Source of the DNA: Niebla homalea
Lineage: Eukaryota; Ascomycota; Lecanoromycetes; Lecanorales; Ramalinaceae
Assembly: GCA_019925105.1 (NCBI GenBank)
Contig: JAHGAU010000001.1
Span: forward strand, 2,604,001-2,668,000
DNA length: 64,000 bases
Reading direction: 5' to 3'
Positions 54,690-64,000 of this stretch are shown one piece after another. The position numbers and the translations under genes are program-made. Position 1 is the first letter of the stretch, and every line of letters starts with the position of its first letter. The notes under the pieces are model-generated. The model was not told the origin of the DNA, did no database searches, and saw only the letters and a program-made list of their open reading frames with translations.

Positions 54690-55382
54690 CCGAAGTCCGC
54701 TCATTCCCCCCCGGCCCCGGCTCGATCACGATGTTTCAAGGCCGCAGCACCACCCGCTAGCACACCCTTCCTCTCCACCACAACTTCAGCGCCCCCGCCC
54801 TCGTCCGCCACCACAGCAAACCGGCCGCAGTTCATCTTACCGCCACAACGCCGCTCCCCCCCCACCCCCGAGCCGCCGGCGACGCCCTCGGCGTTCTTCT
54901 CCCCAACGAGTAAGCGCGGGCAGCGGTACGTCCCCGGTGGTCTGGCGGGTAAGGTGCGCGACTGGGTCGTTGAAGCGTCGATGATGCCGCGGTCGAAGGC
55001 CGGGGGGTGGGAGTATAAGGTTAGGGTGGGCCATGGAGTGGATGTTGAGGTGGGGGGTGCGGTGCTTGTTGTGAGGGATCCCGCTAAAGATGAGGAGGAG
55101 GAGGAGGGAAGGGGTGAGAGAGAGGGCAGTAGGGCGGGGTGGATCTTGATTGGTGGTGAGGTCGGTGGGAGGATTGGGGGAGGAGTGAAGGGGGTGGAGA
55201 GGTTGGTGGGGGTTAGGGAGCCAGTTTGGGATATTGGGTTTGGGGGCAAAGGGGGATGTGGAAGGTGGGTGTGGAGTGGGACGTCATTGGTGAAGGGTGA
55301 AGGGTTCAAAGGTGACAATCGGTGTTATGACATCCCATATTGTACAGAGGCATTGAAAAGATATCTTGGGGCTTTTGCTTGA
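54120..55382 (+). CDS. Ser/Pro-rich protein with conserved-looking C-terminal domain, function unknown
   Basis: Exons 54120..54137 and 54195..55382 give 401 residues. The long frame has no ATG at its beginning; an 18-nt first exon (MAPPLF, then GTAAGA donor) spliced through a 57-nt intron with a GCTGAC branch site supplies it and leads into TPSPHRFAPPKSR. Residues 1-260 are disordered and rich in Ser, Pro and Arg, with short motifs such as FAPTPRFNFSTPRT, RRPTRRKDDIEELPSS and KRDVIVISSSP, and a run of Ser encoded by a TCA repeat. The C-terminal ~140 residues look folded: RYVPGGLAGKVRDWVVEASM, then GWEYKVRVG, RAGWILIGG and NRCYDIPYCTEALKRYLG, possibly a small beta-barrel. I do not recognise it. 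Composition suggests a nuclear protein, perhaps of DNA metabolism, but that is speculation. Confidence 0.72.
54655..54689. repeat. (CAT)n trinucleotide tract in coding sequence
   Basis: About 11-12 units, read in the TCA frame to give a polyserine run in the Ser/Pro-rich protein. Length variation would not shift the frame. Confidence 0.9.
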
Positions 55383-55539
55383 AAATATCGGAGACATGGG
55401 ATCTCGCCCACAGCTTTCAAGCTAATTATCCATGACTATTTAACAGAGAGATCTCAACCTTTCTACACAGTATGGACACAACCGTCGAATCCTGATTCGA
55501 TCTCCCTTTCATGAACATCATTTCTGCGACGCACGTTCA

Positions 55540-58500
55540 CTACTCCCACGTGCTTCCCCTGCTCAACATCCCCACTGCCCCACCCCCTTGCTGCCTTCTC
55601 GCCCTCATCCTCTCCCTCTCCTCCCGCTTCCTCCTCTCCACATCCTCCACCGCGCTCCTCTTCTCCATTTCCCTCACTGCGAAATTGACACTACTCCTCT
55701 TCGTGCCTCCCCTTCTCACAAAGCCTTCCTTGTCGCCACCGCCGGCCGCTCGCTCTGTTGCAGCTGCCGTCGCATGACTGATTCCGTTTGCATCCGTGTT
55801 GCTCAGGGTAGAGAGGTTTGATGTTCCGGCACGACGAAGTAGAGAAGGGACGAAGGTGTTTGCACTTGCTGGTGCACCAGGGGCTTGGAAGGCTAGGGAA
55901 GCTGATGATGCGAGTGAGGATGCTGAGGAGGATTGTTGACGTTTTAGCACGAGGCGGTCAATGATGGGGTTGGATGTGGTGCGACGGGGGTTTCTTTTAG
56001 TTTGGCTATCGATGTTGCTGGTTTCTCCTGGCTTAACGGTATTGCGGATTGGAGGAGTTGGCACTTCTTCGCCTTCTTCCTCGTCCGCTGAGGATGATGG
56101 GTCTTCAGTGTTGATATTGAAGGACCCGGGTTGTTCGACTAGAAAAGAGACGGAATCGCGGATCTCTTTTAAAGTGGCTGGTTTCTTGGATGTAGCGGGC
56201 GCTGTTCTTCGTGATGTTGCTGGAGGGCGCATGGTAGCTTTGTCATACTGCTCTGATGAACGATCATCTTTGCGTGATTTTGCGGCTTCCCCATTGTTTT
56301 GTTGCTGCGGCTGCGACTCCCCTTCCTGCTGTGTATCCAATTCAACGCAAAAAGTGTCTTCGGCAGGTCGATCGAGGAAGTCAAGATCCTGGTCGTCTCC
56401 TCGATCCTCAATCGCCTTTAAGAAGGCCATCTTCTTTGGGTCTTCTGCTATCTTACCCACATTCTCGTTCTCGAGCAGAGCCTTTCTCATCTTAGCAAAC
56501 TCGCGCTGCTTCCTACGGCGCCTAGCTTCTGCATCATCGTCTGAATCGGAAAGATCAAAGTCTGCGCCACGTTTACGCCTAAGACCACCGTTGTTGATAT
56601 CTTTGAAAAGCTTCTCAATAGCCTTGCCGTCATCAACGCGTTGTTTGTCCCTAAGATAGTCATCAGCACTGCCAGGCGAGGGGAAAAGTCCGAAATACAT
56701 ACGCATGGTAAGCAGCCAATCTTCTCTCATCGACGTCAACATCTTCCTGATCGATCATAGCGTTGACAAGCTCATCTTCCTCGCCACCACTTTCATCGTC
56801 ACTTGCGCCTCCGAGACCGGCATACTCATCTTCCGACTCTTGTGCTTGCTCTTCGACCATTTCCTTAGCTTCGCTTTTTTTCTTATTGTATGCTTCCTTC
56901 TGGGCCTTTTTCTTTCTCGCCTGCTTCATCGCTGCAAAAGCATCAATTGAGGCTTCCTGTATTGCCTCACTGGCGTGTCTCGCTCTATTGCCGTTATGGT
57001 CATCGGATGATGGTTCAATGACTCTACCCCGCTGCAAACGTCCGCGCTTCTTCACCAAGGGGCTTGCCGCATGAGTCGGACTTGGAATAATCACTGTGTC
57101 TACTGTGGATGGTGGCTCAGAGACGAACCGGTTCTCCAGCGCTGGAGACGACATTACAAAGCCAGCGTCTTGCGTCGGATCGGGAATTTCAGATAACTGA
57201 GTTGCTGTAGCTCGCTGTGTCTGCTGAGTCCCGTCCGTCATGTCGTACTGGAGCTGTGACTGAGAGAAATGGAGATCCATCTTGTGGGAGTCTGAGGTCT
57301 CTGGAATTCGAGTATCATTCTGATTGTCCTCTAAGACTTTGAAAGAGTCTTCTACGCAGAGGATAGGCATTCTCGGCTCCGGAGGACCATCGAGTGTGGG
57401 GAAGGTATGCTGCATCTCAATGTCATCTTGCTCTGCTTGCGTCTGAGATTCTGCTATTGTGGCTGCAAAAGCCTGCGTCATTCCCATAGGCATGTTGCTG
57501 GCTTTGTTTTGAAACATATCTGGAACTTCAATCCTCATACTTGGGCCTTGGGATTGTGTGTCCGCCATTGTTGCTGCAAAGGCTTGGGTCATGCCAATAG
57601 GATTGCTGTTTCCTTGATTTTGGAACATGCTAGGAACCTCGACGCTCGAGCCGAGTGTCGGAGTCGTTGCATACACATTCACAGAGTCTGTTTTCGGTCT
57701 CTCATCATCGTCGTCATCTAGTACTATGCGGTTCCTTCGATTTCGGCGTACGGGCGATTCTACGGCTGGAGCTTGTTCATCCTCATCCTCGTCATCAGCG
57801 TCAATGTCTTCGTCGTCACGACTATCGTCCGATGCTTCATCTTCTATCAATCCGTGTGCCTCGCTACGCAGCTCGAGCTCCTCGTTCCGCTCGCCACTTT
57901 CATCATCATCCTCGTCTTGCTCGCTTTCATCTTGTTCCTCCTCGATAAATTCTCCCTCGTCGTTGGATCCAGAAAAATCCACATCAACGCCCTCGTGGGT
58001 TTGGCCATTGTTGTCATCCTGGTAATCCTCGTCATCGCTCGAATCATCGAGATCGCCGCTTTCACCGTTTGCCAATCTCTCCTTCTTCGCGGCTCTTTTC
58101 TCCTTATCCCTGATCTCTTGATTCTCTCGTCTTGCCTTTTCAAGCAAGTCTTCCACCTCGATTTGCTCCTGTTGCCTTTCCTCCTCAGTTTGAACCATGA
58201 TTCCTCTCGCTTTGAGGTCTTCGATTCTCGCCCTCCGCTCTGCGACGGCTTGCAGGCGTGCCCGTTTTTGCAACGAGTTCTGCATATCCTTGAAAGAGCC
58301 TAAGGACTTTCCCTTCCGGCTCTTCTTGTCTGGAGGAGAATTTAAGCGAGCAAGAGTGCGCAGAGTCTGTAGAGAGCGGAGGTCTTGAGCCTTGACCTGT
58401 GGAATTCGCTCAAAGGCTGCCAATCGGCTCGGTTTGCTCTTCTTAGATGGCAAGACTTCCAACTCGCTGTCTGAACTACCCTCCTTACCATTGAGTGATG

Positions 58501-59833
58501 AATGACGTAGCGAGCGAAGTTTGATGGGTCTATGATTGAAGTCAAAGACCGGTCGTTTTTCATTGCGTGAACGAGCTGCAACTTTGTAGTCTGCCTTGCT
58601 TTTTTCTTCGTCATCTGGTCTCGCTGGCTGATTCAAAAGGTCTGTCATGTCTGGCAGTTCATCCCCGTGTGTGCTGGCGGTCTCTTCTTGAGATTGATCG
58701 TGTGCTGCGTTTGCTGTCGTATAGATCTGCTTGCCCAAACTAGTCTCAGTCTCTGAAAGCTCCATAGGGCTTGTTGGAGGAGTCTCTTTCGATCTTGCGC
58801 CTTCTTGATCCGAGATTGGAGCTGGGCTTGCTGGATTCGACGAGAGATGTCCAATTGATGCTCCTGAAGCTGTGAAGTTGAAGCGCGCAAGAAGGCTGTC
58901 CTTCGTGATTTTCTTCTTGGTCTTGGCTTGGTGTGCAAGCTGCATGTTCCGGCTCATTCTCTGAGTCTCACGATTCATTTCCTCCAATGCTTTCTTACTT
59001 GCTTTCCGCGTCGGTCGATTAGGTTGGGTCAATTTCCTGCCGATTTCTTCTTCTTCAGAATTAAGTGCACTGGTCGAGCCACTGCTATCGACTTCTTCAT
59101 GTCTGGATATGCCTTCGGTGTGGCTTCTGCTCTTTTTGGCTGCTATCTCGGCTTCCCGCGCTTCTCGCTCTGCTCGTTTTCGGGCAACAAGCTCAAGAGT
59201 CTTATTGCTCTTCACCGGGTTTTCTGGTAGATCACTATCCGATGTGTCATTGCCCTGCGAGTATTGCCGGTATTTAGATGAAGATTGCTTTTTGCCAGAT
59301 GACGGCGCTAGGAAAAGTCGAGGTGAATTGCCTCTGGTCAGAGTTGGGCTGCTGGTCCTTGAACGATTTTCACGTTCCACCAGTTCTGAAAGCGAGGCTT
59401 TTGTGGTCAAAGCATCTTGATTAGCGATCTCATTCTTCGCTGTCGGTTTTTCAATAGGTGGAGTCCTTGGCCTCTTCATCAATTGCCTTTTCACGCGCGC
59501 ATACGCATTCTCTTTGTCACTACCTGACCTCTCGCTCTCGCACGCCTCGGGTGATTGTGAAGGCTGTCGATTGAGCCTAGCAGCAAGCTTGCCCCTCGGA
59601 GCAATCGGCTGTTCGTCATCCTCTCCATCTTCCTCTTCAAGCGGTGCAAGCATTGCCTTGACTTTGCTGCGCGGGGTCAATTGAGTTCCTGGTGAATCCT
59701 GTTGTTGGGGATCAGGCGGAATGATCTCGGGTACTTTATCCAACCCTACCAAGGGCGACGGAGGAGAGGTTGAAATGTCCATGACTCGTGGCAAAATTGC
59801 ATGAAACGGTGTATATGTCCTGTTTCGGTTCAT
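55540..59833 (-). CDS. MRC1: MRC1/Claspin-type DNA replication checkpoint mediator
   Basis: Model: complement of 55540..56650 and 56703..59833, 1,413 residues. Mrc1 travels with the replication fork, links polymerase epsilon to the CMG helicase, and after Mec1/ATR phosphorylation recruits the Rad53-type kinase. The protein is largely disordered, with very acidic stretches in the middle and basic tracts on either side. The MRC1-like domain is seen around QDVDVDERRLAAYHADKQRV and KLFKDINNGGLRRKRGADFD; it is completed by the 52-nt intron with a TGCTGATGAC branch site. Several SQ and TQ dipeptides, including a duplicated 37-residue block, fit checkpoint phosphorylation. An early stretch, APRGKLAARLNRQ, is typical of fungal Mrc1. 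An in-frame ATG at 59782 (MDISTSPPSP) may be the real start. Three CGCGT boxes lie just upstream. Confidence 0.9.
57433..57658 (-). repeat. Two-copy 37-residue (111-bp) coding repeat in MRC1
   Basis: The block VEVPSMFQNQGNSNPIGMTQ continuing AFAATMADTQSQ is followed 37 residues later by IEVPDMFQNKASNMPMGMTQ continuing AFAATIAESQTQ. Each copy carries three to four SQ or TQ dipeptides. Confidence 0.85.
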
Positions 59834-59858
59834 CCACTTTGCGTCGCTTGATGGGAGA

Positions 59859-59886
59859 GCGCGTTTAGGGCGCGTTTAGAACGCGT
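59859..59886. promoter_or_regulatory. Three MCB-like CGCGT boxes at 11-bp spacing upstream of MRC1
   Basis: GCGCGTTTAGG, GCGCGTTTAGA and ACGCGTTCTTA follow one another, with CGCGT cores at 59860-59864, 59871-59875 and 59882-59886. The last is the perfect MluI box ACGCGT. They lie 27-53 bp upstream of the MRC1 start at 59833. Such boxes are bound by MBF (Mbp1-Swi6) and drive G1/S transcription in yeasts; use of the same system here is inferred. Confidence 0.7.
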
Positions 59887-59902
59887 TCTTATCTTATCTT
59901 AT
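59887..59902 (-). promoter_or_regulatory. Three overlapping GATAAG motifs
   Basis: CTTATCTTATCTTATC on the plus strand reads as three GATAAG motifs at 5-bp spacing on the minus strand, directly beside the CGCGT boxes. GATA-factor binding is possible but unproven. Confidence 0.4.
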
Positions 59903-60142
59903 CAAGGGTGGCTGAGACTTGCGGGTAAAGGGGTTCGAGTGGCGACAAACGTACGTAGGTTCATGCTCTGGACGTGAAACCGAACAAATGCTGGCCTTGA
60001 ACAGCCATATCATAGTTGCCGGCACGAATGGGCTGGGGCGTTTGTTTTCGGTTCGGATGTTGTAGGCCGAGCATTACCGCTACTCAAAGATCGACGTTGT
60101 GCGAGGACTAGGGAACCGTAATCTCTCTGTAAGCAAATCAAC

Positions 60143-61540
60143 TTACCACGGTGTCCATGGTGTCTCCCATGTCCCATCCATTATATCGCCATTCTCGGCA
60201 TGCCTCCGCCACAGCATCGAGATTCCAGTGTCTTCGCACATAATCTTCAACTTGTTGCCTTCTTGCATTCGCCATCCCACTCCCCCATGCCATGTAGCAA
60301 TAGCCACGATCTCAAGCGCTTCCCTTGTCCCTCCAATCTTCTCTTCCTTCAAGAGCTCTATACTTTGTATGACATTAGTCCTCGTCATTTGGCAGCCTTG
60401 CCAAGACATCTCTTTGTCTTGCAGTACCAGCCTTCTAAGATTTCCAGGCAATTCCGATCTTAGTGGCAGATCGAGGACGCCGTGCCAGTCCGCGAGCATC
60501 ATGAGTGGGATGTCCAAATCTGTCAGCCGCTCGCATTGGTCCAGGTTTGTTAGGGTGCCCTCGAAAGGCCCATTGAAATATTCTGTCAGTGCTCGCTGGC
60601 TGACATTGGGATCGAAATTGACACCCAGGGTGATCTTTTCGATGGTTTTGGATATCCGTTTAATGGCGTGGGACAGACTCGGCATGTCGACCAGCTGTGA
60701 TCTAGCGGGACTGCGGTATTGGTCAGGGGCAATGTACGAATATATGAGGTTCTTGAGCGGCGGAGAGGATTCCAGTAGATGGAGGAGTATTGAAGGTGGG
60801 CTAAAGGACCATGGAAGATGTAATTTGGTCAGGAACGTCAGCCTTGGTTTCTCTGCTGGAAAAGGCTGTCCGCCTGGATGGGATGGGAGCTCAATCGTTC
60901 CGCTAGTCAGCCGAGGGAGGTCAAAGACAGGTAGAAAGTCCTCTTGGCGAGAAGCGCGTGTATCGTTGCGGTGACTAGGTTGTCTCGAGGACTGCCCGTC
61001 GAGGTGGAGGTTGTGAAGCTTGGAAAAACAATCTGGCGTTGCTAATAACGCGCCCAAGCAACGAAAGTCAACAAAGGAGCTATCCAGGAATAGTGTTTCG
61101 AGGTTCGGAAGAAAGGCGAGGACCATGGCCGCGCAGGCCCCACTCTCACCATTGGTGATCTGGTGTTTCCAAAGCTTTGGTAAGTGCTTGTGAGGCTGCC
61201 CAACGTGGTATTCGATTGTAGTAATAATCGAATCGGGAAGGGTGAGAGGGGAGCCCAATACGGCTTGGAATCTGGGGGCAGCTTTGCGATACGAAAAGCT
61301 GATATGCTTGATGAGAGACCCGTATGTGGGCCTATGTGCTAAGGTACGGAGCAGGAGATGGACTGGTGACGTCTGTTGTTGGACGTTGTATTCCCAGCCA
61401 ACAGTCTCAAAGAGCCCTTTCAGGGCCAATTCGCGGAGTGCTCGGCAGGTACGTGTTACGCGGGAAAGATCTGGCCTGTCCAGGAATGGGATGAGACAAA
61501 GGACAATCTCAGGAGTGACAGTGCCTAGTGAGCTCGCCAT
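60143..61540 (-). CDS. F-box/LRR-like protein
   Basis: Intronless, 465 residues. The N-terminus MASSLGTVTPEIVLCLIPFL continues DRPDLSRVTRTCRALRELAL, the pattern of a fungal F-box (residues ~8-45), which would bind Skp1 in an SCF ubiquitin ligase. The rest contains loosely spaced leucine-rich elements (FLPNLETLFLDSSFVDF, KLHNLHLDG, LTNLDQCERLTDLDI, LPGNLRRLVLQD), typical of F-box proteins that recognise substrates through an irregular LRR domain. The substrate is unknown. The protein ends in the Trp-rich GTWETPWTPW. It is transcribed in the same direction as MRC1, 310 bp downstream of the MRC1 promoter side. Confidence 0.8.
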   Translation of the reverse strand: MASSLGTVTPEIVLCLIPFLDRPDLSRVTRTCRALRELALKGLFETVGWEYNVQQQTSPVHLLLRTLAHRPTYGSLIKHISFSYRKAAPRFQAVLGSPLTLPDSIITTIEYHVGQPHKHLPKLWKHQITNGESGACAAMVLAFLPNLETLFLDSSFVDFRCLGALLATPDCFSKLHNLHLDGQSSRQPSHRNDTRASRQEDFLPVFDLPRLTSGTIELPSHPGGQPFPAEKPRLTFLTKLHLPWSFSPPSILLHLLESSPPLKNLIYSYIAPDQYRSPARSQLVDMPSLSHAIKRISKTIEKITLGVNFDPNVSQRALTEYFNGPFEGTLTNLDQCERLTDLDIPLMMLADWHGVLDLPLRSELPGNLRRLVLQDKEMSWQGCQMTRTNVIQSIELLKEEKIGGTREALEIVAIATWHGGVGWRMQEGNKLKIMCEDTGISMLWRRHAENGDIMDGTWETPWTPW

Positions 61541-64000
61541 CTTGAAGATAATGCAAAGAAAGTGATATTGTAAGTCTACAGGAAAGCAAACAGATCAAAA
61601 TTGGTGTGACACATCGCCTAATTTAGCTACACAGGAGTACTATCATTGTGAAAATTACCAAAGACAAGCCTAACGCCTGAATCTTACAAAGAGATCTTGC
61701 ATAAATCGGTAGTAAGTGGTTCAGACAATCTTACGTTCTCTTTCCTCCTAGTTGAACTATTGTAGCTATACGTTTCTACGGGAATATAATCTCTTCTTCG
61801 TCCTTATAACTCAATATCAATACAAAGAAAAAATCATTACTATGCATTGTAGCATTTTGTCTCACCATTTCACGTGGATACAAAGTATCTAATTACAATC
61901 ACAGCCAAATTTCAATACACGCGAGCTAAAAATCCGACGTACACGCCTGCTCTAGGGTCAATCCTACTTGACAAAGCTTTTCTTGACGTACTTAGACGCC
62001 TTTCGCCTCAACATCTTCCTTCGCCCTCATCTAGTATAGTTCAAAGAATTGACAAAGTCTGTCATGCTAATCCTTTTGCCGACACTGGAGAAAAGGAGCC
62101 TCGAAGGTGATTAGCTCATTTTCTGACGAAGATTGCTTGGATTGAACGCCTGATGTCTGCGCAGCTATAATTGCACCCTTTGGCTGTAGTCACGACCCAG
62201 TCTTACCTCTGAAGGACTCTAAAACAGGGCTAGACAAGAACTATCAAGTGACTCTGAAGTACAGAAGTATTGACGATGATAACGGAATCAACAAAGCTAA
62301 TTTGCAATTGATTACGGTAGCCGGCAAACATTCAACTTGAATAATCCCAGAGAGCAGCTTCTTATCTCAAAGAGGAGGATTCTTACATGTCGGATGGTTT
62401 TTGAAATGAAACTACTAACAGCGTGGTCATTGCAGTTCAATGGGTTGAATCACCCAGGGAAAGAGACGTCGGAGGTATGGACAAGGCGCGCGAAGTAACA
62501 GGGTGGCCAGGACTAACGGATTTTTCTGCGCAGCTACTGTGCTAACCAATATGTACGCCTGGCATTTTTGACTTGTTGTTCTTCTCCTAGGTGCAATAGA
62601 GAATACGCTCTATACTTTTCAAGAGAATCACACGGCGGACTTACAATCTAGAGGGGTGAACGAGCCTTTTCCGCGTCACAGGCGCTGCTCCATGAATGAA
62701 GTGTACGCAACTGTCTCACAGTAGTCCCAGGAGTCTTACTTCTGATTTCAGCCAAAGTATAGAATAAGCTACATATGCGTCTCGGGCAGTAGATTGATGG
62801 CATGGGTGCTACTTCAAATGAAAAAGACAATGCTGATGATACTCTCCAATTTCGACCAGATAAGATCCTTCTGGTTCGCTCCATATAAATCATCTATCCG
62901 TAGGCTGCTGCTTACGATATACCCAAGTTGAAATGGTATTCTTGTCTTACAGTAGAAGCATACAGGAAGAGGCTAAGGACCTTGACCAAGGTCACGGAAG
63001 CCCCGATTCATCTTTCTTCATTGGCACACGCCCACGCTGTACACAGTTTTCGGTACCCAACTCCATACACAAATCAGCTCTGCAAGGGCATCTACGCTCG
63101 GACTTACGTTTTTTGGGTATATCCTATCATCCCCTTTGGATGTCCAGCTGAGAAGGCCTGCACAGATCAGTTTATGCGAAACCATCTGACATCACAAGAA
63201 GTAAGGTCCAAAGAATCATGTTCTCCGGTCTGATCTTGCCCTCGGAGACCTTTTGAGAAATAAGCATCCTTACTCCGATGCATTTGGTACAACAAGCTTC
63301 CATGATTGCTTTGACCTGACTTGTTACATACCACGGCAGCCTTATCTCGATATTATCATCGACCTCTACTGATACCTCACTCTTCCTTTTTGGTGCCAAT
63401 CTGAGCGCAGAATGCTGACATCATGCCATCCAGAGAGTACAGAGGGCAGAAGAATTCTTGCTTGAGCAGGATTTTTCAGTCAGATTCTTCTCTCCGTACA
63501 ACGCTTTCCCCTTTCTCCATCTTGATACCCTTTTGCTGCATCCCAGATCCGACCGGATCTTATCCGGGTGATTTCCATCACCACAGTAGCGGATCTTGCA
63601 AAAAGCCTCAAGAGCAAAAGAGGCAGCAGCCCCAGAACCACTGACAGCAAAATACATGCTCCTATTTGAAAGGCCTACCATCTGACCGACTGAAAGCCGC
63701 GATCTTGTACTCTGAGATGTCTAGAAACTACTTTCTACAAGGAGGTTTCTGCCCGTCTCTGTACAGCACGAGAGAAGTCTTTCGCGAAAGATGAGATAGA
63801 CGCATGGATGAAGCTAGCAAAGGGCTTCATCGTACGACTCTGGATACGAGGACAGCAGACCAAAATTTGCAACTCCACAAAAGACAGGAGCCTTGAATAG
63901 GAGGCAGTTTCAGCAAGGAATAGACCATCTCAAGGTCAGGCTACTTGACTTTGTGGGTGACTTTTCTCAAAGAAGACACTGATTGCGGTTTCACAATAGT
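61541..64000. other. Gene-poor right edge
   Basis: About 2.5 kb without a confident gene, clearly AT-rich between roughly 61,560 and 62,460. The F-box gene promoter should be at the left end. Two short minus-strand frames are worth noting: 63172..63399, beginning MAPKRKSEVSVEVDDNIEIR, which could be a first exon since a GTATGT donor follows RLPW, and 63421..63681, with a hydrophobic start and several Cys. Neither is recognised. It may contain eroded transposon sequence, but no terminal repeats or transposase motifs were found. Confidence 0.4.

Noticed and set aside
55961..56659. Plus-strand frame of 232 codons opposite MRC1
   Set aside because: Ser-rich antisense of the charged MRC1 C-terminal region; no independent support.
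56651..56684. 34-nt MRC1 intron ending at the first CAG
   Set aside because: Too short; the next TAG acceptor gives a 52-nt intron with a proper branch site and the conserved HADKQR junction.

Overview
The window is nuclear DNA of a filamentous ascomycete (Pezizomycotina; a Dothideomycete-like fungus would fit, but this was not tested). The reasons are dense genes on both strands, introns mostly of 45-75 nt with GTRNGT donors and CTRAY branch sites, and fungal gene families (chitin synthase, MRC1, INN1/Fic1-like C2 protein, QDR-type drug:H+ antiporter, LipA-NACHT-WD40 protein, MOT1 molybdate transporter). I see no intact transposon, CRISPR array, rRNA or tRNA. I rebuilt gene models by joining open reading segments across GT-AG introns; several genes are invisible as single ORFs.

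Layout. 0.3-4.0 kb: large repeat-bearing basic protein of unknown role (-). 6.1-10.2 kb: Prp24/SART3 splicing factor (+). 11.1-13.1 kb: AMPK-type glycogen-binding protein (-). 13.7-17.0 kb: SEC24 of COPII (-). 17.4-19.3 kb: DHA1 drug exporter (+). 19.2-23.6 kb: decayed hydrolase-NACHT-WD40 gene (-). 24.7-31.3 kb: three + strand enzymes: ketosamine-3-kinase-like, ten-exon amidase, neutral ceramidase. 32.1-34.0 kb: non-canonical poly(A) polymerase (-). 34.7-36.0 kb: stand-alone trehalose-6-phosphate phosphatase (+). 37.0-39.7 kb: C2/proline-rich cytokinesis protein (+). 41.0-43.6 kb: SF1 helicase of the UPF1/MOV10 group (+). 44.4-46.3 kb: TMEM234-like membrane protein and mitochondrial ribosomal protein uL22m (both -). 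46.5-47.9 kb: MOT1 transporter (+). 48.5-51.4 kb: chitin synthase (-). 52.2-55.4 kb: low-molecular-weight tyrosine phosphatase (+), putative N-myristoylated protein (-), unknown Ser/Pro-rich protein (+). 55.5-59.8 kb: MRC1 (-). 60.1-61.5 kb: F-box/LRR-like protein (-). 61.5-64.0 kb: gene-poor right edge.

Functional links. Most genes are housekeeping and there is no convincing biosynthetic cluster. RNA processing (PRP24, poly(A) polymerase, helicase), secretion and wall growth (SEC24, chitin synthase, INN1-like protein) and carbohydrate handling (glycogen-binding protein, trehalose phosphatase) recur, but proximity alone does not show cooperation.

Most unusual observations: the immune-receptor-like gene at 19.2-23.6 kb, which appears to have lost the Walker A and Walker B core of its NACHT domain and has a one-base frameshift in its WD40 part; three CGCGT boxes spaced exactly 11 bp apart beside MRC1; a duplicated 37-residue SQ/TQ module inside MRC1; and six consecutive 20-residue repeats in the first gene. 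No clearly new multi-gene system was found.
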